From NCBI GenBank assembly GCA_017475785.1, contig JAFVEX010000173.1:1-14277 (forward strand): a stretch of DNA of 14,277 nt, in the 5' to 3' direction. The translations under genes and the position numbers were made by a program. The stretch is from Eubacterium sp. (GTDB lineage Bacteria; Bacillota_A; Clostridia; Lachnospirales; Lachnospiraceae). Below are positions 5,971 to 13,231 of the stretch, piece by piece (position 1 is the stretch's first letter; every line of letters starts with the position of its first letter). The notes under the pieces were generated by a model. It ran no database searches, had not been told where the DNA came from, and was given only the letters and a program-made list of their open reading frames with translations.

Positions 5971-7107
5971 GTGAGCAGGCAGAAATGGATCATAGGAATT
6001 GACCTGAATATGAAGAAGCCGGAGATCTGCTATTTCGAGCGGGAGACACGGGCATCCGGCGTCACGCCGATGAAAATCGGAAACGCGCGGGTCAACCTGA
6101 CAGAATTGTTCGAAAAAGCGGATCACATTTCGGAAAAAGCGGCAGCCCGGACAATCGCCGATATTCTGAAAGAAGTGTTTAAGACTTTCGGAATTGAAGA
6201 TATCCAGCGTGAGATCGCGGGTATCATGATCACCGTGCCGGAACTGACAAGACAGCTGACCGGCCTGATCAAGCGTGTCTATGAGCTGCTGGGGATTGCC
6301 AGAAGCCAGTCCTATCTGCAGGATTACAAGGAGAGCCTTTACTATTACATGGCTTATCAGAAAAAGGAGCTGTGGAACAGGAATGTGGCGCTGTTCCAGT
6401 TTGACGGCAATGATGTATCCTGCAGCAGGCTCGCGGTCAATCAGGTGGCGCGTCCGCGCACAGCGCGCGTAATTGAGATGGGCAAAGCGGACCTGCCGGA
6501 GGAAGCTGCGGCAAGAGACGCGCGGTTTGACGCTTTTGCGGCGCAGTGCCTGAAAAATGAACTGTATTCCAGCATCTTTATCTCCGGCGAGGGGTTCAGC
6601 GTGGACTGGGCGCGCCAGTCGAGAAAGCGTCTCGGTCAGGGCGGCAGAAAGGTCTATACGGAAGAACACCTGTACGCCAGAGGCGCCTGCAATTCCGTCC
6701 GCGAGAAAATCGATGAAAAGCGGATCTCCGGGTTTATTTATCTGGGAGACTCGCTTGTGCAGTACAATGTCGGAATGAACCTGCTTGTGCGGGAGAAGCT
6801 GTCCTATTATCCCCTGATCACAGCCGGAGTGCACTGGTACAACGCGAACTGTGACTGTGAATTCTTCCTGGGCGACAGCGACAGCATCACCTTTATACTG
6901 AGTTCCATGGAAAACGGCGGCCGTTATCTGACGACCATGAAGCTGGACGGGCTGCCAGAGCGGCCGCCCCGCACCACGCGCCTGCGCCTGCACATGGAAT
7001 ACGAGGAGCAGAACAAGTGTATTATCGAAGTTGAGGATCTTGGATTTGGAGACCTTTTTCCTTCCAGCGGGAAGATCTGGCATGAGGTATTGGGGGAGAT
7101 CAGATGA
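5971..7107 (+). CDS. Degenerate Hsp70/actin-fold protein, DUF5716-like
   Basis: This 378-residue protein keeps the order of an Hsp70/actin ATPase domain. IIGIDLN (7-13) stands in the phosphate-1 position, but lacks the Gly-Thr-Thr of Hsp70. ITVPELTRQ (87-95) and QDYKESLYYYMAY (117-129) match the Hsp70 segments ITVP and EPTAAALAY. ALFQFDGNDVS (140-150) stands for phosphate 2. SIFISGEGFS (201-210) and YARGAC (235-240) match the adenosine loop and the final GAA. A beta-rich C-terminal part (about 305-360) follows in place of the usual substrate-binding domain. Because key phosphate-loop residues are altered, it may bind nucleotide without efficient hydrolysis. The GTG start at 5971 is supported because the first ATG lies after the phosphate-1 motif, and AAGGGG lies ahead. 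It ends in an ATGA overlap with the next gene, so the two are probably translationally coupled. Confidence 0.85.
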   Translation: MSRQKWIIGIDLNMKKPEICYFERETRASGVTPMKIGNARVNLTELFEKADHISEKAAARTIADILKEVFKTFGIEDIQREIAGIMITVPELTRQLTGLIKRVYELLGIARSQSYLQDYKESLYYYMAYQKKELWNRNVALFQFDGNDVSCSRLAVNQVARPRTARVIEMGKADLPEEAAARDARFDAFAAQCLKNELYSSIFISGEGFSVDWARQSRKRLGQGGRKVYTEEHLYARGACNSVREKIDEKRISGFIYLGDSLVQYNVGMNLLVREKLSYYPLITAGVHWYNANCDCEFFLGDSDSITFILSSMENGGRYLTTMKLDGLPERPPRTTRLRLHMEYEEQNKCIIEVEDLGFGDLFPSSGKIWHEVLGEIR

Positions 7108-7874
7108 GTGAGTGTATGCTTTGCCAGTCGAGAAGAGCAGAGAGTCCCTGGCTGATCGAGCCGGTGGGGCTCCGGATCTGGTCGATTGAAGAACTTCTGT
7201 ATTTTATTCAGGAAAACCTCCCGCTGCTGGATGAGGATATCCTGAACGCGAAGCTGGTGGGGTGGATCAAGGATGAGCTTCACCTGCGCCGTCTGGCCGG
7301 GGTGCTCACGCAGATTGTCGGAAAGCCGTTTGCTGTCCGTGATTTCATCCTGCCGATGTTTCATGAGACGGGATATCCCAGTGAAGCCGGAATCAGGCAG
7401 ACCGTAGCGGCGCTGGAGGAGCTGGACGCGCTTCCGACGCCGATACGGCTGAAAAAGAAGGCGGACCTGCTGGTTACACATGAGCGTTACCTGCGGGCAA
7501 TCGAGACATACCGCGCGGTGCTGGATTACCAGAGATCCTCCAATCTCGGGGCACAGTTTACCGGGATTATCTACAATAACATCGGCTGTGTCTTCGCGCG
7601 GCTGTTTCAGATGGACGAGGCCGTCTCCTGTCTGCGCGAGAGCTATCAGCTGCTGCATACATCCGACGCCCTGCGGCGGTATCTGTATGCCGTTTATCTA
7701 AAAGACGGCCGGGATGCCTTTCAAAAAGAGGCAAAGGAGCAGGGAGCCGATCCGGCCATGCGTGAGGAAATCGAGGCAGCCATCGCAGCGCTGCCCGAGC
7801 CCGGGCAGCCGGAAAATCCCGATCAGGCGCTGTCGGAATGGGTGCACGCCTATCACAGAAGTACCGGGATGTAA
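7104..7874 (+). CDS. TPR-like protein with N-terminal CxxC
   Basis: This 256-residue protein has no signal peptide. It starts MSECMLCQ, giving a CxxC at C4 and C7, then an alpha-helical part. Residues about 117-147 and 152-186 read as TPR units; the second has the canonical look in YNNIGCVFARLFQMDEAVSC followed by LRESYQLL. TPRs bind partner proteins, so an adaptor role is likely. A single CxxC could be half of a metal site completed by another chain, or redox-active; no second pair is visible. The ATG shares four bases with the stop of the actin-fold gene, and GGGGGAG precedes it. The family recalls a conserved hypothetical protein next to DUF5716/DUF5717 genes. The last 40 residues are proline- and acid-rich and less ordered. 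Confidence 0.8.
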   Translation: MSECMLCQSRRAESPWLIEPVGLRIWSIEELLYFIQENLPLLDEDILNAKLVGWIKDELHLRRLAGVLTQIVGKPFAVRDFILPMFHETGYPSEAGIRQTVAALEELDALPTPIRLKKKADLLVTHERYLRAIETYRAVLDYQRSSNLGAQFTGIIYNNIGCVFARLFQMDEAVSCLRESYQLLHTSDALRRYLYAVYLKDGRDAFQKEAKEQGADPAMREEIEAAIAALPEPGQPENPDQALSEWVHAYHRSTGM

Positions 7875-7914
7875 GGGGTTAATGAGGGCTTAAATATGAA
7901 AGGGGAGTATCACA

Positions 7915-8574
7915 ATGGAGCAACTGAGGAACCTGCGGGATTTGTCTGAGCTGGCGCAGCTGGCCGGGGATCTGCCGCAGATATCACAGATTATGGAGCG
8001 TGTGATGATCGGGGTCGCGGTCATCGTTCTGATTCTGTCACTGCTGCAATGTTTTTTCGGGTACCGGATGCTGCGGTTCTGGGTTACCATAATCGGATTT
8101 CTGGTCGGGTTTATCGGCGGCGGCGCGTTTGCGGCCTATGCCAGCGACGATCCGTCTGCAATTCTGGTGGTGCTCGCCGGGCTTTCGGCGGGTGTGATTC
8201 TTGGCTTTTTGTCGTTCAAGCTATATCTGGTGGGCGTGTTTTTGTACTGCGGACTGCTGGCTGCGGCTGTGGCGTATATGATTCGCTTTCCGGAAGGCAG
8301 ATGGCAGAACGTGAAGCTGGTGCTGATGATTGTTGTGTTTATCGCGGCAGGTGTTCTTGCGGTCGTGATTCAGCGGTATTTTGTCATCGGGGTGACGGCT
8401 GTCTCGGGCGGCGTGAGCGCGGCGAGAGCGCTGTCAATGATTGTGCCTGAGCTGTCAGAGGATCCGAAAATGACTGCGGCAGCTGCAGTGGTGCTGGTCA
8501 TTCTCGGCGCGGCGGTGCAGGTGATGACGACGCGCAATCTGGAGTCTTCGCGGAAAAAGAAGAAAAAAGACTGA
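7915..8574 (+). CDS. Seven-helix membrane protein, DUF4203/TMEM198-like
   Basis: This 219-residue protein has a soluble amphipathic start (1-28) and about seven hydrophobic helices, at roughly 29-46, 53-75, 81-98, 102-122, 134-152, 155-177 and 185-203. It ends in a cytosol-type tail SSRKKKKKD. The Gly-rich helix 2 (GFLVGFIGGGAFAAY) and FFGYRMLRFWVTIIGF recall DUF4203, the family that includes eukaryotic TMEM198 and TM7SF3. Its biochemical role is not known to me. It is the only membrane component of the cassette and lies 40 nt after the TPR gene with AAGGGGAG before the ATG. It may anchor the other three products. No terminator is seen after it; the next promoter begins three bases after its stop codon. 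Confidence 0.82.
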   Translation: MEQLRNLRDLSELAQLAGDLPQISQIMERVMIGVAVIVLILSLLQCFFGYRMLRFWVTIIGFLVGFIGGGAFAAYASDDPSAILVVLAGLSAGVILGFLSFKLYLVGVFLYCGLLAAAVAYMIRFPEGRWQNVKLVLMIVVFIAAGVLAVVIQRYFVIGVTAVSGGVSAARALSMIVPELSEDPKMTAAAAVVLVILGAAVQVMTTRNLESSRKKKKKD

Positions 8575-8576
8575 GA

Positions 8577-8605
8577 TTGAAATAGAGAAAAATTTCTGGT
8601 ATAAT
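8577..8605 (+). promoter_or_regulatory. Strong extended -10 promoter of the Lrp-like gene and alr
   Basis: TTGAAA (8577-8582), a 17-nt spacer and TATAAT (8600-8605) preceded by TGG. It begins three bases after the stop codon of the membrane protein gene. Transcription would start near 8612 with a leader of about 55 nt. Confidence 0.88.
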
Positions 8606-8625
8606 CCCGCTTGGAAGAAAAATTT
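8586..8625 (+). repeat. Direct repeat AGAAAAATTT flanking the -10, possible operator
   Basis: The 10-bp word AGAAAAATTT occurs exactly at 8586-8595 (in the promoter spacer) and 8616-8625 (just past the start point), 30 bp apart, close to three helical turns. Each sits in a near-palindrome of the type GAAAAATTTTC. AT-rich, helically phased sites around a promoter suit autoregulation by the downstream Lrp/AsnC protein. The regulatory role is inference. Confidence 0.5.
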
Positions 8626-8666
8626 TCGGTAACTGCTTCCGGCAGAAGCGGGAAGGCGGCAGGAAA

Positions 8667-9143
8667 ATGATGGATAAAACCGATTACAGGATTTTGACAA
8701 TTTTGAAGGAAAACGCGCGGGAGAGCGCGTCGAGCATCGGAAAGAAAATACATCTTTCCGTGTCAGCAGTGATCGAGCGCATCCGGAAGATGGAGGAAAG
8801 CGGCATTATCCGCTCCTACACAATTATTGTGGATGAGCAGAAGACAGGAAACACGCTGACGGCGCTGATGGAGGTCAGCCTTGACAATCCGCGCAATCTG
8901 GACGGGTTTGCGGCACATGTCGCGCAGATGGACTGTATTGTATCCTGTTATTATCTGACAGGAGAGTTTGATCTGCTGCTTAAAATTGTGTGCGCCTCAT
9001 CAGATGAACTGGAACAGATACACCGGTCAATCATGAGCCTGGAAGGTGTAAAGGAAACGCGGACCCATGTGGTCCTGAAGCATATCAAGAACAGCCACTC
9101 AGTCATCCGGCGGCCGGAGTATCCGCCGGATGAAGGACGATAA
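8667..9143 (+). CDS. Lrp/AsnC family transcriptional regulator
   Basis: This 158-residue protein is the usual size of the family. An N-terminal winged helix-turn-helix spans about 3-55, with IGKKIHLSVSAVIERIRKME as recognition region. A RAM/AsnC ligand-binding domain spans about 63-139, with LTALMEVSLDN, the typical TGEFDLLLKIV turn (98-108) and the VLKHIKNS end. These proteins form octameric discs that respond to amino acids and regulate amino-acid genes. It lies 14 nt before alr, so alanine is an attractive ligand guess; the sequence does not prove it. ATG codons at 8667 and 8670 are adjacent; the AGGA box is four or five bases from the first and seven or eight from the second, so 8670 may be the real start. 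Own promoter upstream with repeated AT-rich sites. Confidence 0.93.
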   Translation: MMDKTDYRILTILKENARESASSIGKKIHLSVSAVIERIRKMEESGIIRSYTIIVDEQKTGNTLTALMEVSLDNPRNLDGFAAHVAQMDCIVSCYYLTGEFDLLLKIVCASSDELEQIHRSIMSLEGVKETRTHVVLKHIKNSHSVIRRPEYPPDEGR

Positions 9144-9157
9144 GAGGGAAACAGACT

Positions 9158-10285
9158 ATGTCAGATGAATATTTACGCTGTTACGCGGAGGTATCGATCG
9201 ACAATATCAGGCATAATATTCAAGAGGTCAGAAAACGCATTCCGCAGGAGACGAAGCTGCTTGCCGTTCTGAAGGCAAATGCCTACGGCCACGGTGTTGA
9301 GGCCGTCGCAAAGGGACTGCAGGATCTGGCCGATTACTATGCGGTCGCGACGGTCAATGAAGCGCTGGAGCTGAGGGAGGACGGCATAACGCTTCCGATT
9401 TTGATTCTCGGGTACGCCTCTCCTGAGGAGTACGCGGCGCTGATCTGCCACAACATTACGGCGACGATCTACAGAGAAGAGGACGCGGTCAGACTTTCTG
9501 AGACTGCGGTGCAGCTGGGGATGCAGGCGCGTGTGCATATCGCGCTGGACACCGGCATGACGCGGATCGGATTCCACCCTGACGGGCGCGGCGCCGAGGC
9601 AGTCGCGAAAATCGCCGCGCTGCCGGGGATGTGGCTGGAGGGAATGTTTACGCACTTCTCCTGCGCGGATCAGCAGGATCAAAGCTATACAATGGAGCAG
9701 CTGGGGCGCTACCGCCACATGCTGGAGCTCCTGGAAGCCAGAGGAATCACCATTCCGGTCCGCCATGTGTGCAACAGCGCCGGAATCATGGAACTGGATG
9801 GCTGCGCCTACGAGATGGTCCGCGCCGGGATCGTCACCTACGGGATTTATCCGTCGGAGGAAGTGACCAAGGAGCGTCTTGACCTGCGTCCGGCTCTCTC
9901 CTGGTACGCGCATGTCATTCACGTCCAGGAGGTTCCAAAAGGTGTGGGCGTCAGCTACGGCGCGACATACGTGACAGAGCGTCCGGTAACCAGAATCGCG
10001 ACGGTCTCCGCAGGCTACGCGGACGGATACCCGCGCGCCCTCTCGTCAAAAGGAGCGGTGCTCATCCGCGGCAGACGCGCGCCGATTCTCGGAAGGGTGT
10101 GCATGGATCAGATGATGGTAGATGTGACAGACATTCCGGATACAGAAGTAGAGGACGTCGTCACGCTGATCGGACGCGACGGGGAAGAATGCATTCCAGT
10201 CGAGGAAGTCGCCGATCCGGCAGGCCGGTTTAATTATGAGATGCTGTGCGATATTTCGCCGCGCGTCACAAGAAAATATGTATAA
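9158..10285 (+). CDS. alr: Alanine racemase
   Basis: This is a PLP enzyme that interconverts L- and D-alanine and so supplies D-alanine for peptidoglycan. Its 375 residues match the family. The PLP lysine is K39 in AVLKANAYGHG. The second catalytic base is Y267 in GVSYGATY. The substrate-pocket motif CMDQMMVD begins at C315, with M316 and D317. The N-terminal TIM barrel spans about 8-240 and the C-terminal beta domain follows. In the HIALDTGMTRIGF segment, position 129 is Ala where many racemases have a carbamylated lysine two residues before the Asp. The gene lies 14 nt behind the Lrp-like gene, with AGAGGGAA before the ATG, and is probably co-transcribed with it. No T-tailed terminator follows; only a 7-bp hairpin at 10306. 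Confidence 0.97.
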   Translation: MSDEYLRCYAEVSIDNIRHNIQEVRKRIPQETKLLAVLKANAYGHGVEAVAKGLQDLADYYAVATVNEALELREDGITLPILILGYASPEEYAALICHNITATIYREEDAVRLSETAVQLGMQARVHIALDTGMTRIGFHPDGRGAEAVAKIAALPGMWLEGMFTHFSCADQQDQSYTMEQLGRYRHMLELLEARGITIPVRHVCNSAGIMELDGCAYEMVRAGIVTYGIYPSEEVTKERLDLRPALSWYAHVIHVQEVPKGVGVSYGATYVTERPVTRIATVSAGYADGYPRALSSKGAVLIRGRRAPILGRVCMDQMMVDVTDIPDTEVEDVVTLIGRDGEECIPVEEVADPAGRFNYEMLCDISPRVTRKYV

Positions 10286-10305
10286 AAAGCCGCAGCCGCA
10301 GGAAC

Positions 10306-10323
10306 TGCCGGGGGCTCCCGGCA
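10306..10323 (+). other. GC-rich hairpin after alr
   Basis: TGCCGGG (10306-10312) pairs exactly with CCCGGCA (10317-10323) around GGCT. It is followed by TGTGGAATAA, so there is no U-tract. It may be a 3' stabiliser or a non-canonical terminator. Confidence 0.4.
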
Positions 10324-10355
10324 TGTGGAATAAGCCCTGCAATCGGCGGAAATGA

Positions 10356-10384
10356 TTGTAATTGCAGGCATGATGTCTTATAAT
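10356..10384 (+). promoter_or_regulatory. Promoter of purB
   Basis: TTGTAA (10356-10361), a 17-nt spacer and TATAAT (10379-10384). Transcription would start near 10391 with a leader of about 45 nt, too short for a purine riboswitch. I see no aptamer core in it. Confidence 0.85.
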
Positions 10385-10436
10385 CATTGAGTCTGAACTG
10401 TCTTATCTGAGGCTAGAGAAAACGAAAGGAGCATCT

Positions 10437-11873
10437 ATGAGCATGACTGACCGGTACGTCAGCCCGCTGCAGGGCCGCTATGCGAGCCGGGAAATGCAGC
10501 AGATTTTTTCGGAGGACATGAAATTCAGCACCTGGCGCAGACTCTGGGTCGCGCTCGCGGAGACGGAGCAGGAGCTGGGACTGGATATTACCGATGAACA
10601 GCTGGAGGAAATGCGCGCGCATATCAGCGACATCAATTATGAAGACGCGCGCAGAAGAGAGAAAGAGGTGCGGCACGATGTTATGTCGCATGTCTATGCG
10701 TACGGTTTGCAGTGTCCGCATGCGAAGGGCATTATCCATCTGGGCGCGACGTCCTGCTATGTCGGAGACAATACGGATCTGATCGTTATGCGGGAGGCGC
10801 TTCGCCTTGTGCGGAAGAAGCTGGTCAATGTTCTGGCGCGCATGGCGGATTTCGCGGAGAGCCAGAAGGCGCAGCCGACACTGGCATTTACGCATTTTCA
10901 GCCGGCGCAGCCGACTACAGTTGGCAAGCGCGCGACGCTGTGGATGCAGGAATTTGCCATGGATCTGGAGGATCTGGAGTACGTGACGGGATCCCTGAAG
11001 CTGCTTGGTTCCAAGGGAACTACCGGCACACAGGCCAGCTTTCTGGAGCTGTTTGAGGGAGATCAGGAGAAGGTCGACCAGATCGACCCGAAGATCGCGG
11101 AAAAAATGGGCTTCAGCGCCTGCTATCCTGTATCCGGCCAGACATATTCCAGAAAGGTTGACACGCGCGTCCTGAATGTTCTCGCGGGGATCGCCGCGAG
11201 CGCGCACAAGTTTTCGAATGACATCCGTCTGCTGCAGCATCTGAAGGAAGTGGAGGAGCCCTTTGAGAAGAGTCAGATCGGATCTTCGGCGATGGCCTAC
11301 AAGCGCAACCCGATGCGGTCTGAGCGGATTGCCTCCCTTTCCCGCTATGTGATGGTCAACGCACTGAATCCTGCGCTCACATCGAGCGAACAGTGGTTTG
11401 AGCGCACGCTGGATGACTCGGCGAATAAGCGGCTCTCGATCGCGGAAGGCTTCCTTGCGATCGACGGAATTCTGGATCTGGTGCTGAATGTAGTAGACGG
11501 CCTTGTCGTCTATCCGAAGGTCATTTACAAGCATATGATGGCGGAACTCCCGTTTATGGCGACAGAAAACATCATGATGGACGCTGTGAAGGCAGGCGGC
11601 GACCGCCAGGAGCTGCATGAGCGCATCCGGACGCTCTCGATGGAGGCCGGCAAGACGGTTAAACAGGAGGGCGGAGACAATGATCTGCTGGAGCGGATCG
11701 CGGCAGACCCGGCGTTTAATCTGACGCTTGATGAACTGCAGGCCGCGATGGAGCCCGCGCGCTACACCGGCCGCGCGGAGATTCAGACGGAAAAATATCT
11801 GGCTGAAGTGATCCGCCCGCTGCTGGAAGAGCGGAGTGAGCTGATCGGGCTGGAAGTGTCTATCAACGTCTGA
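10437..11873 (+). CDS. purB: Adenylosuccinate lyase
   Basis: This fumarase/aspartase-superfamily enzyme cleaves adenylosuccinate to AMP and fumarate, and SAICAR to AICAR, in purine synthesis. Its 478 residues are longer than the roughly 430-residue B. subtilis type and closer in length and motifs to the animal-type enzyme. Visible motifs are RHDVMSHV (H80), GATSCYVGDNTD (103-114), the base region FTHFQPAQPTT (H153), and the family signature GSSAMAYKRNPMRSER (282-297) with the catalytic loop serines S283/S284. AAAGGAG lies six bases before ATG 10437; ATG 10443 is in the same frame. It has its own promoter and is followed after 71 nt by purA, so the two enzymes of the IMP-to-AMP branch sit together. 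Nothing appears broken. Confidence 0.97.
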   Translation: MSMTDRYVSPLQGRYASREMQQIFSEDMKFSTWRRLWVALAETEQELGLDITDEQLEEMRAHISDINYEDARRREKEVRHDVMSHVYAYGLQCPHAKGIIHLGATSCYVGDNTDLIVMREALRLVRKKLVNVLARMADFAESQKAQPTLAFTHFQPAQPTTVGKRATLWMQEFAMDLEDLEYVTGSLKLLGSKGTTGTQASFLELFEGDQEKVDQIDPKIAEKMGFSACYPVSGQTYSRKVDTRVLNVLAGIAASAHKFSNDIRLLQHLKEVEEPFEKSQIGSSAMAYKRNPMRSERIASLSRYVMVNALNPALTSSEQWFERTLDDSANKRLSIAEGFLAIDGILDLVLNVVDGLVVYPKVIYKHMMAELPFMATENIMMDAVKAGGDRQELHERIRTLSMEAGKTVKQEGGDNDLLERIAADPAFNLTLDELQAAMEPARYTGRAEIQTEKYLAEVIRPLLEERSELIGLEVSINV

Positions 11874-11944
11874 CGTCAGGAAACGGCCTTACGTCTGATA
11901 ATTGGAAAAGCAGTATAAAAAGAAGCATTGATAGGAGAATCATC

Positions 11945-13231
11945 ATGGTAAAAGCAGTCGTCGGCGCAAACTGGGGTGACGAAGGAAAAGGCAAGATCAC
12001 AGATACCCTCGCTGCGGGGGCGGACATTGTTGTCCGTTTTCAGGGCGGCGCCAACGCAGGACACACGATTGTCAATGAGTACGGAAAATTTGCGCTGCAC
12101 ACGCTGCCGTCCGGCGTATTCTACAGCCATGTTACGAGTGTAATCGGAAACGGCGTGGCGCTGAACGTCCCGGTTCTGGCAAAAGAGATTCAGTCAATCA
12201 TTGACCAGGGTGTGCCGGCGCCGTCGATCAGAGTTTCTGACCGTGCGCAGATGGTCATGCCGTACCACATTTTGTTCGACGCGTATGAGGAAGAACGGCT
12301 TGGCGGCAGATCTTTTGGTTCGACGAAATCCGGAATCGCTCCGTTTTATTCCGACAAATTCGCGAAGACAGGATTTCAGGTCTGCGAGCTGTTTGAAGAA
12401 GAGGCGCTGCGCGAGAAGCTGGCCAGAGTCTGTGAGGTAAAAAATGTGCTTCTGGAGCATTTGTACCAGAAGCCCCTGCTGGACCCGGAAGAGCTGTTTG
12501 CTGAACTGATGCAGTGGAAGGATATGATCGCGCCCTACGTCTGCGATACCTCTGCGTTCCTGTCGGAGGCGATCGCGCAGGGGAAGACCATTCTGCTGGA
12601 GGGACAGCTTGGATCGATGAAGGATCCGGATCACGGCATTTATCCGATGGTCACCTCGTCCTCGACGCTTGCCGGCTATGGCGCGGTGGGCGCGGGCGTG
12701 CCGCCGTATGAAATCCGGCAGATCGTGACCGTCACAAAGGCTTATTCCAGCGCAGTCGGCGCAGGCGCTTTTGTTTCGGAACTGTTCGGGGAAGAGGCAG
12801 AGGAACTCAGAAGACGCGGCGGAGACGGCGGCGAGTACGGTGCCACGACCGGGCGTCCGCGTCGTGTCGGCTGGTATGACTGTGTCGCGTCGCGGTACGG
12901 ATGCAGGATCCAGGGAACGACAGATGTGGCGTTTACCGTGCTGGACGTGCTGGGATATCTTGATGAGATCAAGGTGTGCACGGCATATGAAATTGACGGA
13001 ATTACTACGACAGACTTTCCGACAACCGCGCTTCTGGAGCGCGCGAAGCCGGTCTATGAGACACTTCCGGGGTGGAAGTGCGATATCCGCGGAATCCGGA
13101 ACTATGAAGAGCTTCCGGAGAAGTGCCGCGCGTATATCGAATTCATCGAGGAAAAAATCGGGTATCCGATTACGATGATCTCAAACGGTCCCGGCCGGGA
13201 GGATATTATTTATCGGGAGATAAAGGCGTGA
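11945..13231 (+). CDS. purA: Adenylosuccinate synthetase
   Basis: This enzyme joins IMP and aspartate with GTP to give adenylosuccinate, the step before PurB. Its 428 residues equal the family norm. The GTP loop is GANWGDEGKGK (7-17), with catalytic D12. GGANAGHT (34-41) holds catalytic H40. GSTKSGIAP, the GATTGRPRRVGWYD region and the ISNGPGRED end are all present and intact. AGGAG lies before the ATG at 11945. It shares four bases (GTGA) with the start of the downstream lipoprotein-like gene. The 71-nt gap to purB holds a palindrome but no clear terminator, so purB-purA-lipoprotein read-through is likely. Confidence 0.97.
   Translation: MVKAVVGANWGDEGKGKITDTLAAGADIVVRFQGGANAGHTIVNEYGKFALHTLPSGVFYSHVTSVIGNGVALNVPVLAKEIQSIIDQGVPAPSIRVSDRAQMVMPYHILFDAYEEERLGGRSFGSTKSGIAPFYSDKFAKTGFQVCELFEEEALREKLARVCEVKNVLLEHLYQKPLLDPEELFAELMQWKDMIAPYVCDTSAFLSEAIAQGKTILLEGQLGSMKDPDHGIYPMVTSSSTLAGYGAVGAGVPPYEIRQIVTVTKAYSSAVGAGAFVSELFGEEAEELRRRGGDGGEYGATTGRPRRVGWYDCVASRYGCRIQGTTDVAFTVLDVLGYLDEIKVCTAYEIDGITTTDFPTTALLERAKPVYETLPGWKCDIRGIRNYEELPEKCRAYIEFIEEKIGYPITMISNGPGREDIIYREIKA

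Noticed and set aside
10391..10436. Purine riboswitch ahead of purB
   Set aside because: The leader is about 45 nt, and neither the aptamer core nor a terminator is present.
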